Position numbers and translations under genes: made by a program
Shown: in pieces, positions 46,101-58,355 of the stretch
Position numbering within the stretch: the stretch's first letter is position 1
How the letters are laid out: each line of letters begins with the position of its first letter
Notes under the pieces: generated by a model
The model's input: the letters and a program-made list of their open reading frames with translations, nothing else
Database searches by the model: none
Told to the model about the DNA's origin: nothing
NCBI GenBank assembly: GCA_022419385.1
Contig: JAJUBI010000002.1
Location: 3,844,001-3,908,000, forward strand
DNA: 64,000 nt
Reading direction: 5' to 3'
Source: Paraconiothyrium sp. Pb-2020
Taxonomy: Eukaryota; Ascomycota; Dothideomycetes; Pleosporales; Didymosphaeriaceae

Positions 46101-49100
46101 AGAAGGGTTCAGCCATGAAGAGCAGCTCAAGGCGCAACTTGCCAATCTCAAGCGCGACTATGAACGTACCAAAGAGAAATTAGAGACGGCAGAGACAAAC
46201 ATTGAGACTTACAAGAACATTGCTCAAGAGAAGGAGGAGCAGTTGGAAAGCTTTGTTGAGGCTCACGACCAGATGGAGCAAGACTTGAACCGAACGCTGC
46301 ATGAGAAGGATTCTGAGATTGAGGATCTCAAGAAGCGGGTTGAAGAATTCACGTCGGAGCTCGCTACTACCAGCACCGAGCTCTCTAACCTCCGTAGCAC
46401 CCAAGAGCAGGAGAAGCTAGAGCTTACCCAGCAAAAGGAAGCACTCGAGGCTGATATTGCCCGTATTCAAAGCGATATAAACGACTACGAAGCTGCCATG
46501 GAGACCCAGAAACAGCTTGTTGTCTCGCAAGCTGAAATCGCGAAGCGCGCACAAGCTGACTATGAGAACGAGCTCGCGAAACACGGTGAGACCATGAAGA
46601 CTTTACGAGCGCTCCGTGAACGATTCAATACTCTCAGTACTGAGATTACCCAGTACAAGACAGAGGCAGAGGCAGCTCGGGTTTCGTTATCGCAGAACGA
46701 GGAGCATTGGGTGTCGATCAAGGAGCGCCAGGACCGCGAACTTCGTGAGATTCGCGAAGAGAAAGACGGGCTTAACGGGCAGAATAAGACGCTGTACGAG
46801 CAAATCGATACCCTCAACAATACGATAAAGACACTACAGGATAACCGCCTTTCAGTTACTGGAGGACAAGCCGATAGCATCAGCCTCGACTCCAGCCTCA
46901 GTGGTTTGCAAGAACTCAATAGATCACTCCGCAATGATAAAGATATCCTACAACTCAAGGTGAACGGCATGGAACTCGAAGTCCAGCGGATCCGTCAAGA
47001 ACTTGCAACAAAGCAGGAGCAACTCGAGCGATCAAACGAGAAACTGCTTGCCGAACAGGCTCACTCCCAGAGTCGACCTAACGACGCGAAGTTCAAGGCT
47101 TTGGAGGAGAGTGTGGGGCAACTCAATCTCTACCGCGAGAGCAACACCACTCTTCGGAATGACATCCAACGTTTGGAGGCTGGTTGTAAGCAGAAGGACA
47201 AGGATATTCAAGATCTTCGAGCACAGCTTCAACCTCTACAGGCCCGGGTCTTTGAACTGGAGGGTGAACTTGAATTCACAAGCGGCCAGTTGAAGACAGT
47301 TGAAGAAGACCGTGAGCGTTGGCAGAAGCGACACCAGGATGTACTTCAAAGATATGACCGCATCGACCCCAAGGAGCTGGAAGATTTGAAGCAACAAATC
47401 GAAACCCTCAAAACCGAGCGCGACCAAGCATCACAACAAGCCGATGAGGGTCTTGAGGAACGCATCAAGGCTGCTGAGGCGGAAGCTGCGAAACAGAAGG
47501 CGGAGGCTGAGCAGGCACATGAACGGAGAAAGAACGTGGTCAATGATGCTAGAGAGAAGATTGGAGCACTTAGAACTCAAGTGAAAGAGGCTGAGACAAA
47601 CCTCGCGAATGCACAAACGGAACTCGCATCGGTACGAGAGGAGTTGCAGTCAGCACGCCAAGAACGTGATGAGGCACAGGCGAAGGCGAACGCCAGCGCC
47701 GATGTTGTGATGGAAGAAGAAGGCCAGGTCGCTGAAGATAACGCTGGCTTATTGTCTGAGAAAAACAGACAGTTGGAAGCTCGGGTGAGAGAGGCCGAAG
47801 AGCGGGAACAGCAGCAGACGAACCAGCTGGAAGAGTTGCAATCACGGGAGCGCACGCTCGAAGGCCAGATTGTGAGTTCTTCGATTGCGAACGTTGCGTG
47901 GACGTGGCTAACCAATTACTAGGCGGAGTTGCAACAGCGCGTTAGTGTCCTTGCCAAAGAAGCTCAAGATGCACAGAACGACAAAGCGCGTGCCGATGCT
48001 CAAGTCGCACAACTACAATCCCAACAAACTTCAATACAGCCCACCGAAACCGTGTCGTCTTCGGAGCTGGTTGCGCAATTGAAGGAAGACCTTGCTGCAC
48101 GCGAGAAAGAAGTGGAGGATCTCCGCACCCAAGCAGAGATCGCAGACTCATTCGTCGGTAATGGCGAGGAAGCCAGCGCAAATCCACACACTGAACCACC
48201 TATGGAGCAATCTGCCATCGAGAAAGACGCCCTTGAAGAGCGGAGATCTGCTCTGGAAGAGCGCGAGGCTGCGTTGGCAAAGGCCGAAGCCGAACTGGAG
48301 CAACGCAAAGCTGAAATTGAAGCTGCCCAATCGTCGGAGACTCATACTCAACCTGCTACTGAGCCACAAACTGCTAGCCCTTCGCAAGCTGATCAGATTG
48401 CTGCAATGAATGTGAAAATGGAAAACTTGAAAGAGAAGGCTAATGCCAAGATCAAGAAGATTTCGGAAGAAAAACGGAAGACGATCGAAGAGAAAGACGC
48501 CGAAATATCACGTCTCCAGGAAGAAGTGGATCGACTGCAGAAGGATGTGGCGCGGTTGCAGACAGAAGTCGAGCAGTTGAAGCAAGCTCCTACAGCTCCG
48601 GCATTCCCAAGTCCCGATGCATCCGATCTTGAAATTAAGGATTTCATCAAGAACAGCAAGACAGTGAAGGAGATTATGGATCGGAACATAAGGACTAAGG
48701 TGGAGCAGAGGATTGAGGAGGTCACCGCCAGCGTCCGTGCAGAGGAACAAGCAGCTCTAGCACAAAAGATTGAGGACGCCAAGACAGCGGAGAGGAATCT
48801 GGTCGAAACGAGGACCAAGGCAAAGCTAAGCATGGCTAAGAACAAGACCGACGGCCTCACTGCCAAATGGAACGTTGTCGTGGCAGCTGCCAAAGATACG
48901 CCCGAGAAGCCTGTCAAAGACGTCTTCGACGTAGCCAGCGCTGCCAAAGCTACAGCTCCAGCACCGAAGACGGAGCCTACCCCAACCCAGCCATTTCTTG
49001 CTGAAGGTGCACAACCGCAAGCACCTGCTGTTACAGCAGCCGCTCCCGCGCCCACGACGCCTGGACAACAGCAAGCCCAAGCTGCTACGGGTGCCGGTCC

Positions 49101-49767
49101 TCAATCGAACGGCTCAAACATCAGCACCTTTGGACAGTTGCCCAACAATCATTCTGGCTTCGGCAATCCCTTCTCCCAGTCTATGAACCAAGGTCTGAAC
49201 CAGAAACAATTTGGTTTGGGCTCTCAACAGCAGGGTGGGTTCGGAGCACCAAACCCATTCCAGAACCAACAGCACAACAGCCGGCCGAATTCGCCGTTCG
49301 GCCAGCTACAACCACAGATGCAGCAGCCGATGCAACAACATCCAACAATGCAGTCGTACCAACCTCCACGGGGTGCTCAGAACATGAACACGCGTGGTCA
49401 ATCAGGCATTCCTCGTGCTGGGTCCGGTATTCCTGTTCCGGGCGGCGGCGGGCGAGGCCGAGGCGGTCCGCAGCAGCCTATGCCAGGCCCAAACGCAGGT
49501 GCGCAGGCTAATCAGCAGCAAATGCTACGTGGTGGCGGCGGTGGCGGTCGAGGACAACAAGGAGGTCGAGGGCGCGGTCAACAGCCTGGTAGCCCGATGA
49601 ACCCGGGTGCGAACGCATTTGTGCCTGGAGGACCTGGCGGGAAGGGCCAGAAGCGCGGCGCTGAAGATGATGGGAACCAGCAGCAGCAGCAGCAGCAGCG
49701 CGGAAAGAGGCATCGAGGTGGACGTGGTGGTGGAGGAGCGGGAGGCGATGGAGCCTCCGCGGAGTGA
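43174..49767 (+). CDS. MLP1: MLP1/TPR nuclear-basket nucleoporin
   Basis: Filament protein of the nuclear pore basket, involved in mRNP quality control and chromatin anchoring. Exons 43174..43465, 43520..47871 and 47923..49767 give 2162 residues. Residues ~45-1600 are almost continuous coiled coil, interrupted near residue 400 by a Pro/Ser patch (FSTPARAGSPMISTPGG), followed by MTQLYAENVKLKADL as in TPR. The C-terminal ~300 residues are non-coiled: Ala/Pro/Thr-rich, then GFGNPF and FG-like spots, Gln/Gly-rich, RGG repeats, a Q7 run and the basic RGKRHRGGRGG. The first intron (54 nt) is 3n and stop-free; it is called from GTATGA, a TACTGAC branch and CTACAG. The second (51 nt) contains stops. 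Confidence 0.93.
49678..49698 (+). repeat. (CAG)7 run coding for polyglutamine
   Basis: Seven pure CAG codons near the C-terminus of MLP1, encoding Q7 just before the basic tail. A pure triplet run can vary in length between strains. Confidence 0.9.
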
Positions 49768-50667
49768 ACGACTGTGATGGCGGCTACTGTTGCGAGATAG
49801 CATGGCATGATTTCATTTGTTCTGTTCGATGTTCAAGAGAGTATTCTTTTTCAGTCGTGTCAGTCGGCTTTTATCTCCCAGGTCATCATATAGGCATACT
49901 GAGGATACGGGACGTGCGCAAAAGTAGGGCTCGGATTAGCGTGTGTATGTACTATAGCCAGATGAATCGAGCGTGACGGGCTCGTGTTAACAAGTCCAGA
50001 TCTGTTGCATGTCTGCATGAATGTGATGAGACAGACGTCAACATCGTCGAGCGTTTGTTATCGAAGATATAGTCATGCGCATCTGTAGAGTTTAGATGAT
50101 TTTCGGAGAGAGGGCTTGGGCGGATCGAAAGCGGATGCGCTGGTGTGGCGCTGTGATTGGCCGACAAGCTAGTGGCGCATAATGCTTGGAAGCTATCAAA
50201 TGCTTGTTAGGGCGCCTCCCTGAACAAGCGAGCGTTAGATCATGAGCGCGAACCCCGACTACACGGTGTTTGGTCAAACAAAGGGTGCAGCAAGACTCGC
50301 GGATGCAGCTCCCGCCCGGACGCGCGCTTCTGCAGGCGAGCATTCGACGACCGAGATAGAACGAGCGTGAGCTGCAAACAAGGTTGTGGAGATGAGGCTA
50401 CGGTAGCGAAAGGGACAGGGGCACTAGTGGCTGCGGCTGACAACCTGGGGACTGGCCCGCGCTGGATTCTAAGTAAAGATCGCCTCTCCAGCTCAGCCCT
50501 CTCCTGCTTTTGTGTTCCTGCCACACCTCCAACTCTTCACGCTTTTTATCGTCCGGCACAGCGCGCGGCGTGCGGTACATGCAGCGCTGCTCTTGACTCA
50601 TCGTCTTTGTTGCATATAGCCTGCATCTCTTACTGTGGACATTGCACCCCTATACACCCAAACCATC
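49768..50667. other. Intergenic between MLP1 and sugar transporter
   Basis: 900 bp without a recognisable gene; it should contain the MLP1 3' UTR and the transporter promoter. Confidence 0.5.
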
Positions 50668-52069
50668 ATGTCGAACCCCAATGCGACTTTCCGAGGGGTG
50701 CCCTTGAAGCACCTCTCGCTGGTCACAGTATGGACGCTCCCGAACAAACGAAACCCTGTCCACTAACCGTCATTTGCAGTTGGTCTTTCAAAACTCCATG
50801 CTGATCTTGGTACGTTCACATCGATATTCTGCGCGGGGTGAAGATGATGCGCCTGCAACATCGTGGCTCACCATCCCTAGATAATGCACTATTCGCGAAT
50901 CATGCCTCTGGTAAATGGTGTCCGCTACCACACCTCGACCTCCGTCCTCCTCAACGAAGTCATCAAGCTCGGCATCAGCGCAACCGTCGCCCTGTACGAC
51001 ATCGCAAAGAACCTGCCACCCGGGACGCCGGCCACGACCCTCCTCACCACCCTTTTTCAAAACGTTTTCGCTGGTGACAGCTGGAAGCTCGCCATCCCCG
51101 CGGCCATGTACACCCTCCAGAACTCGCTGCAGTACGTGGCTGTTAGCAATCTGGACGCCGCGACCTTCCAAGTTACGTACCAGCTGAAGATCCTTACGAC
51201 GGCCATTTTCAGTGTCATAATGCTAGGAAGGGTTCTTTCGGTCAAGAAGTGGGCGGCCCTTGGCTTGCTTATGGCGGGTGTGGCTATCGTGCAGCTGGTA
51301 CCAGAACCAGCAGTCGAGGAGAGTAAAGCAGCTGAGGCCAAGCGCTGGCTCCAGGCCATTGTCAGGCGATCCGCAACTTACGAGGGTATCGGCGAGAATG
51401 AGGGGCCAATCATGAACAAGTCAGTTGGATTGATGGCTGTGCTAATTGCATGCGGTCTTTCTGGTCTCGCAGGTGTCACTTTCGAGAAGATTCTCAAGCA
51501 GTCTTCGACCAAGCAAGCCTCGCTTTGGATTCGTAACTGCCAGCTCTCTTTCTGGTCGCTGTTCCCCGCCTTCTTCATCGGTATTGTCTGGGTCGACGGT
51601 CAGAACATCGCAGAAGACGGCTTCTTCGCAGGCTACAACTGGGTTGTGTGGACGGCGATTGGCTTTCAGGCCGCGGGTGGCATAATCGTTGCATTGGTCA
51701 TCAACTACGCGGACAACATCGCCAAGAACTTTGCAACGAGCTTGTCAATTATTGTTAGTTGTGTAGCGAGTGCATACTTTTTTGATTTCCAAATCACCTT
51801 GGCGGTATGTCTATGCTGTTCTTCATTATATCCATGTTTGCTGACGAGGTTAGTTCGCTGTGGGAACAGGTGTTGTGTTGGCAGCAACCTACTTGTACAC
51901 GCAACCGGATGCACCGAATCCAGCTACGACGCACATCGCTCCTCTCGAGGGAACTACGACTGGCGAAGCTACGGAACAGGCCGTTCCGTTGATGGAAAGA
52001 GGCCGACCCAGCTCCAGCTCCGAAAGAGGCTCGTCAGATCACATGCGGCCAGCCGAGAAGCCTGAGTGA
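50668..52069 (+). CDS. Golgi UDP-galactose-type nucleotide-sugar transporter (SLC35A family)
   Basis: Exchanges a UDP-sugar for UMP across the Golgi membrane. Exons 50668..50727, 50780..50809, 50881..51804 and 51854..52069 give 409 residues. Joined N-terminus: LKHLSLVTLVFQNSMLILIM, then HYSRIMPLVNGVRYHTSTSV and LLNEVIKLG, the SLC35A pattern. Later SNLDAATFQVTYQLKILTTA and GGIIVALVINYADNIAKNFA mark the substrate-path helices; about ten TM segments are visible. The 30-nt second exon is required for the first helix. The C-terminal tail is polar and Ser-rich. S. pombe Gms1 is the nearest remembered relative; UDP-GlcNAc or another sugar cannot be excluded. Confidence 0.9.
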
Positions 52070-52849
52070 AATGCTCAAGCGCACCCTACCTGCTTCACGC
52101 GTATTTGCTTCTACGTCGCATGGTTTACAAGCGTCCATTGTTCGGTGTTCTTACTAGTTGTCGTAGATCGGTTGCGATAGACACGCGGCGGCGACCGTGA
52201 TGGTTCAAAGACGGAAGGTTCATTGTTCGGAGGCGGTATGATTATTTGTGGGCATATTAGTGTACAATCTTCGCCCCAGCGTATTTTTCAATTTACCAAC
52301 GTTTATGGATACGAACTGTGGGGCTTGAAAGCTGTCAGGAGAACGTTACGACACAAAGCGACGAGAGCTTCTTGGGTTTCGGTGGACACCACTCTCCTAC
52401 TCATGTTATGACATAGGGCACGCCGATCTTGTTCAACGAATACAGAGCCGCGGAGTGCTTGACGCATGTATATGGTTCCTTGAATTGGAAAGCTATTCCA
52501 GAACGGCAGGCTTTCTCCTTCGTAGCTTCACTGAGGATGGAGGAGTGCTAAGTGGACCAAGAAAAACAATGCCAAATCTGCGGCTGAAGAGAATGTGGTC
52601 TAGCAACGAAGCAACTGTGACAGTTCTGGTGGCTACGTGAAGAGTGGATCGCCTGTAATTGCCGCAGTGGTCGTTGATAAATGGGATGCACCGGATCGCG
52701 ACTTCCTCGATCTCACCTACTGAGTCTGACCCCACCATTCCGGGCTCACTGACGTCTAGCCGCTCCCCTGTCCTTTCATTCTTTTGTACGCCTTACCGTC
52801 ATCCTCCTCACATCTCGTGCCGGCTAGTTCTCCGCTCCATGCCGCAATT
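52070..52849. other. Intergenic upstream of MER3
   Basis: No gene seen. It holds the transporter 3' UTR and the MER3 promoter; the last ~80 bases are C/T-rich. Confidence 0.5.
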
Positions 52850-55800
52850 ATGAGCTTCACCTTCCGCGATCGTCTCAAAGGCCGAAGGACGCTCCCAGAT
52901 ACGCCTCTGTATCCCAGTCTGCAGCCGCAGTTCAATCGACAGGCTCACCTACCAGTAGTTCCTCCTCGCGATCGCTATCGCGCACCTCATCAAAAGGCCA
53001 TCTACGATGCTGTGGCGGATGAGTGCACAGACGGGCTGGAGCAGCCACTCGACTCCTTCGGTGAGTCTCCTGAGGAGGAAGGCACAACCAAAGCGATCCA
53101 CTAATACCCCTCTCAGATGAGAGAATGCTTAAACAGCCATACGTAGATCGCCAAAGCAAAGCCGCAGGAGGCCAGGCACGGCTCTCGTTCCCACCGCAGC
53201 CGTGGAAGTCTTTGGCTCCCGTTGCACCTTTGCTGGCGCCCGGTCTCTATCGTCCCAATGATGAAGCACGAGACGACTCTGACGGTATTTAGTCAAGTAC
53301 TCGAATCTGTGATAGTTGTTGACCATCAAGCAGACCAAGATGGCTTTTCCATGCCAAACGCACCCCGCGACCTCGGTGTGCATCTATCGAGCATACGCTT
53401 GTGTGGTCTTGCTTACACGTTGTAGGTAAATTTGCCTACAATCCTACCTATTCCCTGCAAGAATCAAGCTCAGACGTGCCACTGGGCGTTTCGTCTAGCC
53501 CAGCGTTCAAGGCTGGTCAACGACACGCTGGGGTCCCTCAAAAGTCCACCCAACCGGCTGTACGTCAACGAAACTACAAGCCGGATATGTTCGGGACTAT
53601 CTACCCACAAGAAGCACCCCCTCTCCCTCAACATCATTCCTCCGCGGCAGCGGCTGGCCCACGCCTGATGGCTCGTGTTGGTGCTCCAATCACCCAGGGC
53701 ATACAGCAGATCCCTGTGACGGAGCTCCCTGACAGGCTCCGCACCGTATTTCCGTACCCGATCTTCAACGCCGTGCAGTCCAAGTGTTTTGATGCTGTCT
53801 ACAAGACCGACAACAACTTTGTCCTGTCTTCGCCTACCGGAAGTGGTAAAACAGTAGTCTTGGAGCTTGCCATATGTCGAGCTATCTCCAAAAACTCTAC
53901 AGGCCAGTACAAGATCGTCTACCAAGCCCCTACTAAGGCACTCTGCTCCGAACGGCAACGAGATTGGCAGAAGAAGTTTGGTCCACTTGGTCTTGATTGT
54001 GCTGAACTAACGGGCGATTCCGAAGCTGCAGACTTGCGAAATGTCCAGAGTGCCAACATCATCATCACTACTCCAGAAAAATGGGATAGTATTACAAGGA
54101 AGTGGAAAGATCACGAGAAGTTGATGCGACTCGTAACCCTGTTTCTTATCGACGAAGTCCATCTCCTGAAGGAAGATCGCGGTGCCACCTTAGAGGTGAT
54201 TGTCTCGCGCATGAAGTCTATCGGCACAGGTGTTCGATTCGTTGCACTGTCTGCAACAGTGCCAAACTTCCACGACGTAGCAGATTGGCTGGGTAAGACC
54301 GCAGCCGAGCCTTACGAACCCGCAGTGAACGAGAAGTTCGGCGAAGAGTTCCGACCCGTCAGGCTACAGAAGCATGTATGTGGCTATCAGTCTAATGCTA
54401 ACGACTTTGCGTTCGAAAAACACCTCAACAGCAAGCTACCAGATGTAGTGAGAAAATACTCCGAAGGGAAGCCCATCATGGTGTTCTGTTTCACCCGAGC
54501 TTCCACAATAGCTACTGCCAAAACACTTGCGAACTGGTGGGTTACACGTCACGCAAAGGATCGTGCTTGGAAACCACCCTCGAAACCTTTGTCTTTCCAG
54601 AACCGGGAGCTTCGCGAATGTGCTGCATCCGGCGTGGCATTTCATCATGCTGGCATTGATTCTGACGACAGAGTAAAGGTGGAGAAAGCATATCTAGAAG
54701 GGGAGATCAGCGTCATATGCTGTACTTCGACCTTAGCCGTGGGTGTGAACTTGCCCTGTCATCTCGTCATCATCAAGAACACTGTGGGCTTTGCGCAAGG
54801 TGGAGTCCAGGAGTATCCTGACCTCGAGATCATGCAAATGCTTGGGCGTGCCGGCCGGCCGCAGTTCGACGACAGTGCAGTCGCTGTTATCATGACTCGA
54901 CCAAACAAAGTGCGCAAGTACGAGCTAATGGTGACAGGACAGGAAATCCTGGAAAGCACCCTCCATCAAGGGCTTATTGGCCACTTGAATGCTGAGATAG
55001 GCCTTGGCACAATACAGAATCTCTCTTCGGCACGGCAATGGCTTGCGAGCACCTTTCTTTACGTTCGTATCAAACAGAAACCAGCGTACTACAAGTTGGA
55101 AGGGTCTAGGAGCGGTCAGAGCATCGACGAACAATTGGATGACATCCTAACCCGGGACATCACGCTACTGCGTCAACACAACCTGACAACAGGTGAGGAC
55201 TCCTTGCGTTGCACCGACTATGGCCACGCTATGGCACAGTACTACATCCAATTTGATACCATGCGGGTGTTTATGGGGCTTGCGCCCAAAGCGACAATTT
55301 CCGAGCTCGTAAGCATTATCAGTGAAGCTTGTTATGTAGCTAAAGCTCATTTGACCAGCTTTCAGCCATTGCACAGGCTTCTGAGTTCGCAACTATCCGC
55401 TTCAGGAGCGGCGAAAAGCCCTTGTACAAGAGCATCAACAACTCACCATACATTCGATTTCCTATTCCAGTAAACCTGGACCTGCCGGCCCACAAAGTGT
55501 CACTCTTGATTCAATCAATCTTAGGCGGTGCAGATATCTCTTGGGATGGCGATGATGCGAAGCACAGAACGCAATACAACACCGAAGCACTAGTGATCTT
55601 CAAGCAGATCAACCGCCTGATACGCTGCATAACTGATTGTCAGATATACGTTGGCGACTCAGTGAGCATCAACAATGCTCTTATCTTGGAGCGAAGCTTA
55701 GCTGCACGGGTGTGGGATGACAGTGCCATACAGATGAAGCAGATCGAAGGGCTGGGGGTTGTGGGATGCAGGAAGCTTGCCCAGGCTGGTATTCGATCAC

Positions 55801-57876
55801 TCGAAGAGCTAGAGTGCACTGAAGCCCATCGTATCGAACACTTGCTTGGACGCAACCCGCCGTATGGTTTAAAGATTCTTGAGAAACTGAAGGCGTTTCC
55901 GAAATTGCGAGTTTCATTGCAACTCCGATCCTCGGCAGTAAGTTTTAATGTATGTCGTTCACTATCCACTGACATCTCAAAGATTACGAAGACCCCCGAG
56001 GGCGTGAGAGTCATTGTTAAGATCGAGATTGGCTTTATTAATGAGAAGCCCCCGGATAAGTTTGCAGGGAAAATGGTGTATGTGTGCTTGTTGGCAGAGA
56101 CATCCGATGGTCGCAAAATTCACTTTGCTCGTCTAAGGTTGGGCTCATCTTCAAATGGCTAAAACATATCTTGACTTCGTCCAGTGCGAAAACGCTTGGA
56201 AACGGACAATCGCTGCAAATACCTGCCTTGCTCACGGCACCCCATCTGAGTATCAACTGTCACATCATGTGCGACGGCATTGGTACGCATCTGTACCCTA
56301 CTGCCATGAACTTTACTGAACGTTGACAGCTGGAACCATGCGGACCGCCTCTATTACACCAAAAATTGTGGCATCAATGTTCCCAACGCCCAAGACTGAG
56401 CTGGCAGCACCGTATGAACAGGCCCGTCCTGCATCAAACATCTCCAGACGCCGTACCGAGACGCCTTGTATGTCATCAAAGACAATGGACGAATTTGATG
56501 ATGATATCGACGATGAGGAGCTTGTGAAAGCTTCCCTGAACGACCTCCACTTTGATCACATTGATAATTATGCGAATCCGACGGATGTTATCATGCGTAA
56601 GAACATGGCCAAAAATTTCACGAAGAACAAAGGCCGCAATCAAGAGCCGTTTCAATCTCAAGAGCAAGAAGATCGGGAGCCTCGACAATTGGAGAACGGT
56701 AAGTGGGCGTGCAACCACCCTTGTAAAGATAAAGATGCATGCAAACACCTATGCTGCAAGCATGGGATGGATAAGCCACCGAAGAAGACAACATCCAAAC
56801 GTGTTCCTTCTCAAGAAACTCGCACCAGCCAGGTCGAAGTAAAGACTCAAACTAAGCTACAGCTCACAGCCTCGAAGCGGAAGAGTTCAGTCATGGTAGA
56901 GGAACTTGACTTGACCCAGCAAGAGAAGAAGAAGAAAGGCAACTACCCTAGTAATGTCGCGAAAGACTTCAAAGGACTAAACAAGCTTCACAAGAGTATT
57001 CAAAAGAAGGATCCTCCGTCCTCCGTCTCGACGATCATGCACCAAAAGCCTTCGTACTGCTATGGTCAAGGCGGTGCGCCTGATTTATCATTTTTTGGTA
57101 TGCAGAGCCCTCATGGGCGACTGGGATCGGAACTTTCAAGCGACTACGGTGACCTGGGGTTCGACGATCTCTCAGCAGATACAACACAGCCAACGTGCAA
57201 CCGTATAACCTCTCGAATGGCTCAGATATCGAAGGATGACAGCGGGGACGTTTCTATGGGTACTGAAGCTGACCAAAGCGTCGTCGATCATACGGCTAAT
57301 CTGTTCGATGATGATGATTCAACGATAGAAGACATCATGCGGGGTGCGATGGACTCTGAAGATCTCAAAGAAGCGCCTGTCAACAACGATGATACCGAGT
57401 CAACAGTGTTCGACCCATATCGATATGATGACTACGATCTGAGTCACCTGGAGGATCAACACTTGCCGATTGCTGCATATGCTTACGACCAGGAGCCGAC
57501 CGCCTTGGAACAAGATGCTTCATCACCCGCTAAAGTTCTCATGATGCCGCCGGAGAAAGGCCAGTCTCTTTTCTTGAATGATTCAAGTAGTTCTCAGTCA
57601 CCTTTTAGAGAATCTAAATCGGTCAAGTCCATGCTGAAAGCCCCCACATCAAAGGGACCCGAGCACGAGCACGAGCAAGACCATGAAGATGAGGAGCCTA
57701 TGAGAAGTAGCAAATTCTTCCAGCAGAAAAGGACTTCGGTCAAGGAAATCAAACGTGAAACTGCTGTGAAGGAAGAAGAAACTACCGCTAAGGACGTACT
57801 GATTCCAGAAGCCTACAAAGGTCTCGAGCCGTGGCTATTTCAGGAGTTCGGTGACATTGTGGAGATCGTTGATTGA
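52850..57876 (+). CDS. MER3: MER3/HFM1 meiotic DNA helicase
   Basis: Ski2-like 3'-5' DNA helicase that stabilises recombination intermediates for class I crossovers. Eight exons: 52850..53060, 53117..53284, 53334..53375, 53426..55308, 55359..55937, 55983..56137, 56185..56282 and 56330..57876, giving 1560 residues. Motifs: Q-like FPYPIFNAVQSKCFD, Walker A SPTGSGKT (276-283), DEVH (383-386), SATVP (416-420), VAFHHAG, and motif VI LGRAGRP (613-619). A winged helix and Sec63-like domain follow (FRSGEKPLYKSINNSPYIRF, GLGVVGCRKLAQAGI). A Cys-rich finger, C1173-x3-C-x5-C-x3-CC-x-H, is typical of fungal MER3. The acidic, Ser-rich tail ends PEAYKGLEPWLFQEFGDIVE. Small exons 3 and 7, two weak donors (GTATTT, GTTGGG) and one stop-free 45-nt intron make the exact structure less sure than the identity. 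Confidence 0.9.
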
Positions 57877-58355
57877 GAAGCGATTTAAATCGGTGATGAG
57901 ATGTCTTCAAATGGATTGATGAGATAATTTATTGACCAGAAGGTATTGCTTTCCGAAGTCTTGGCAAGGTGTTTATCGCTACGCAATGGGAGCTTCATGC
58001 CTCAAGAAAGGTGCAACGAGGATGAAGGAAACCCCGCTCTAGCATGACTGTGCTAGCAAGGGAGATAGATTTAAACGTATCAGATAGCATGCTACGCGTA
58101 GCATATATTGAAAAGAGATGGGACTGTTGATTTGCTTGTCGTGTCTTGAGCTATCAAGTAGACGGAGTTGGCCCTGGGGAATAGAATATCACGTGATATC
58201 GTTGACTAAGCGAGTTCCCGCGAGCAGTAGCCACCCTTGCCTGCCGCATCATCGTCGAGGCAGCTGCATCCATCATCCATCACGAACCGACCCGACCGCC
58301 ACCCCACCTTGTTCAAGCCCTCCTCCGAAGGTGGTTTTGTTACAGAGCTGCCATC
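57877..58355. other. Intergenic between MER3 and VPH1
   Basis: No gene. It contains a perfect 16-bp palindrome at 58089-58104 (separate entry) and the C-rich VPH1 5' UTR. Confidence 0.5.
58089..58104. promoter_or_regulatory. Perfect 16-bp palindrome with ACGCGT core
   Basis: ATGCTACGCGTAGCAT reads the same on both strands. Its centre, ACGCGT, is the MluI cell-cycle box bound by MBF (Mbp1/Swi6) in yeasts. It lies about 250 bp upstream of VPH1 and 210 bp after MER3. Use as a binding site is speculation. Confidence 0.35.
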
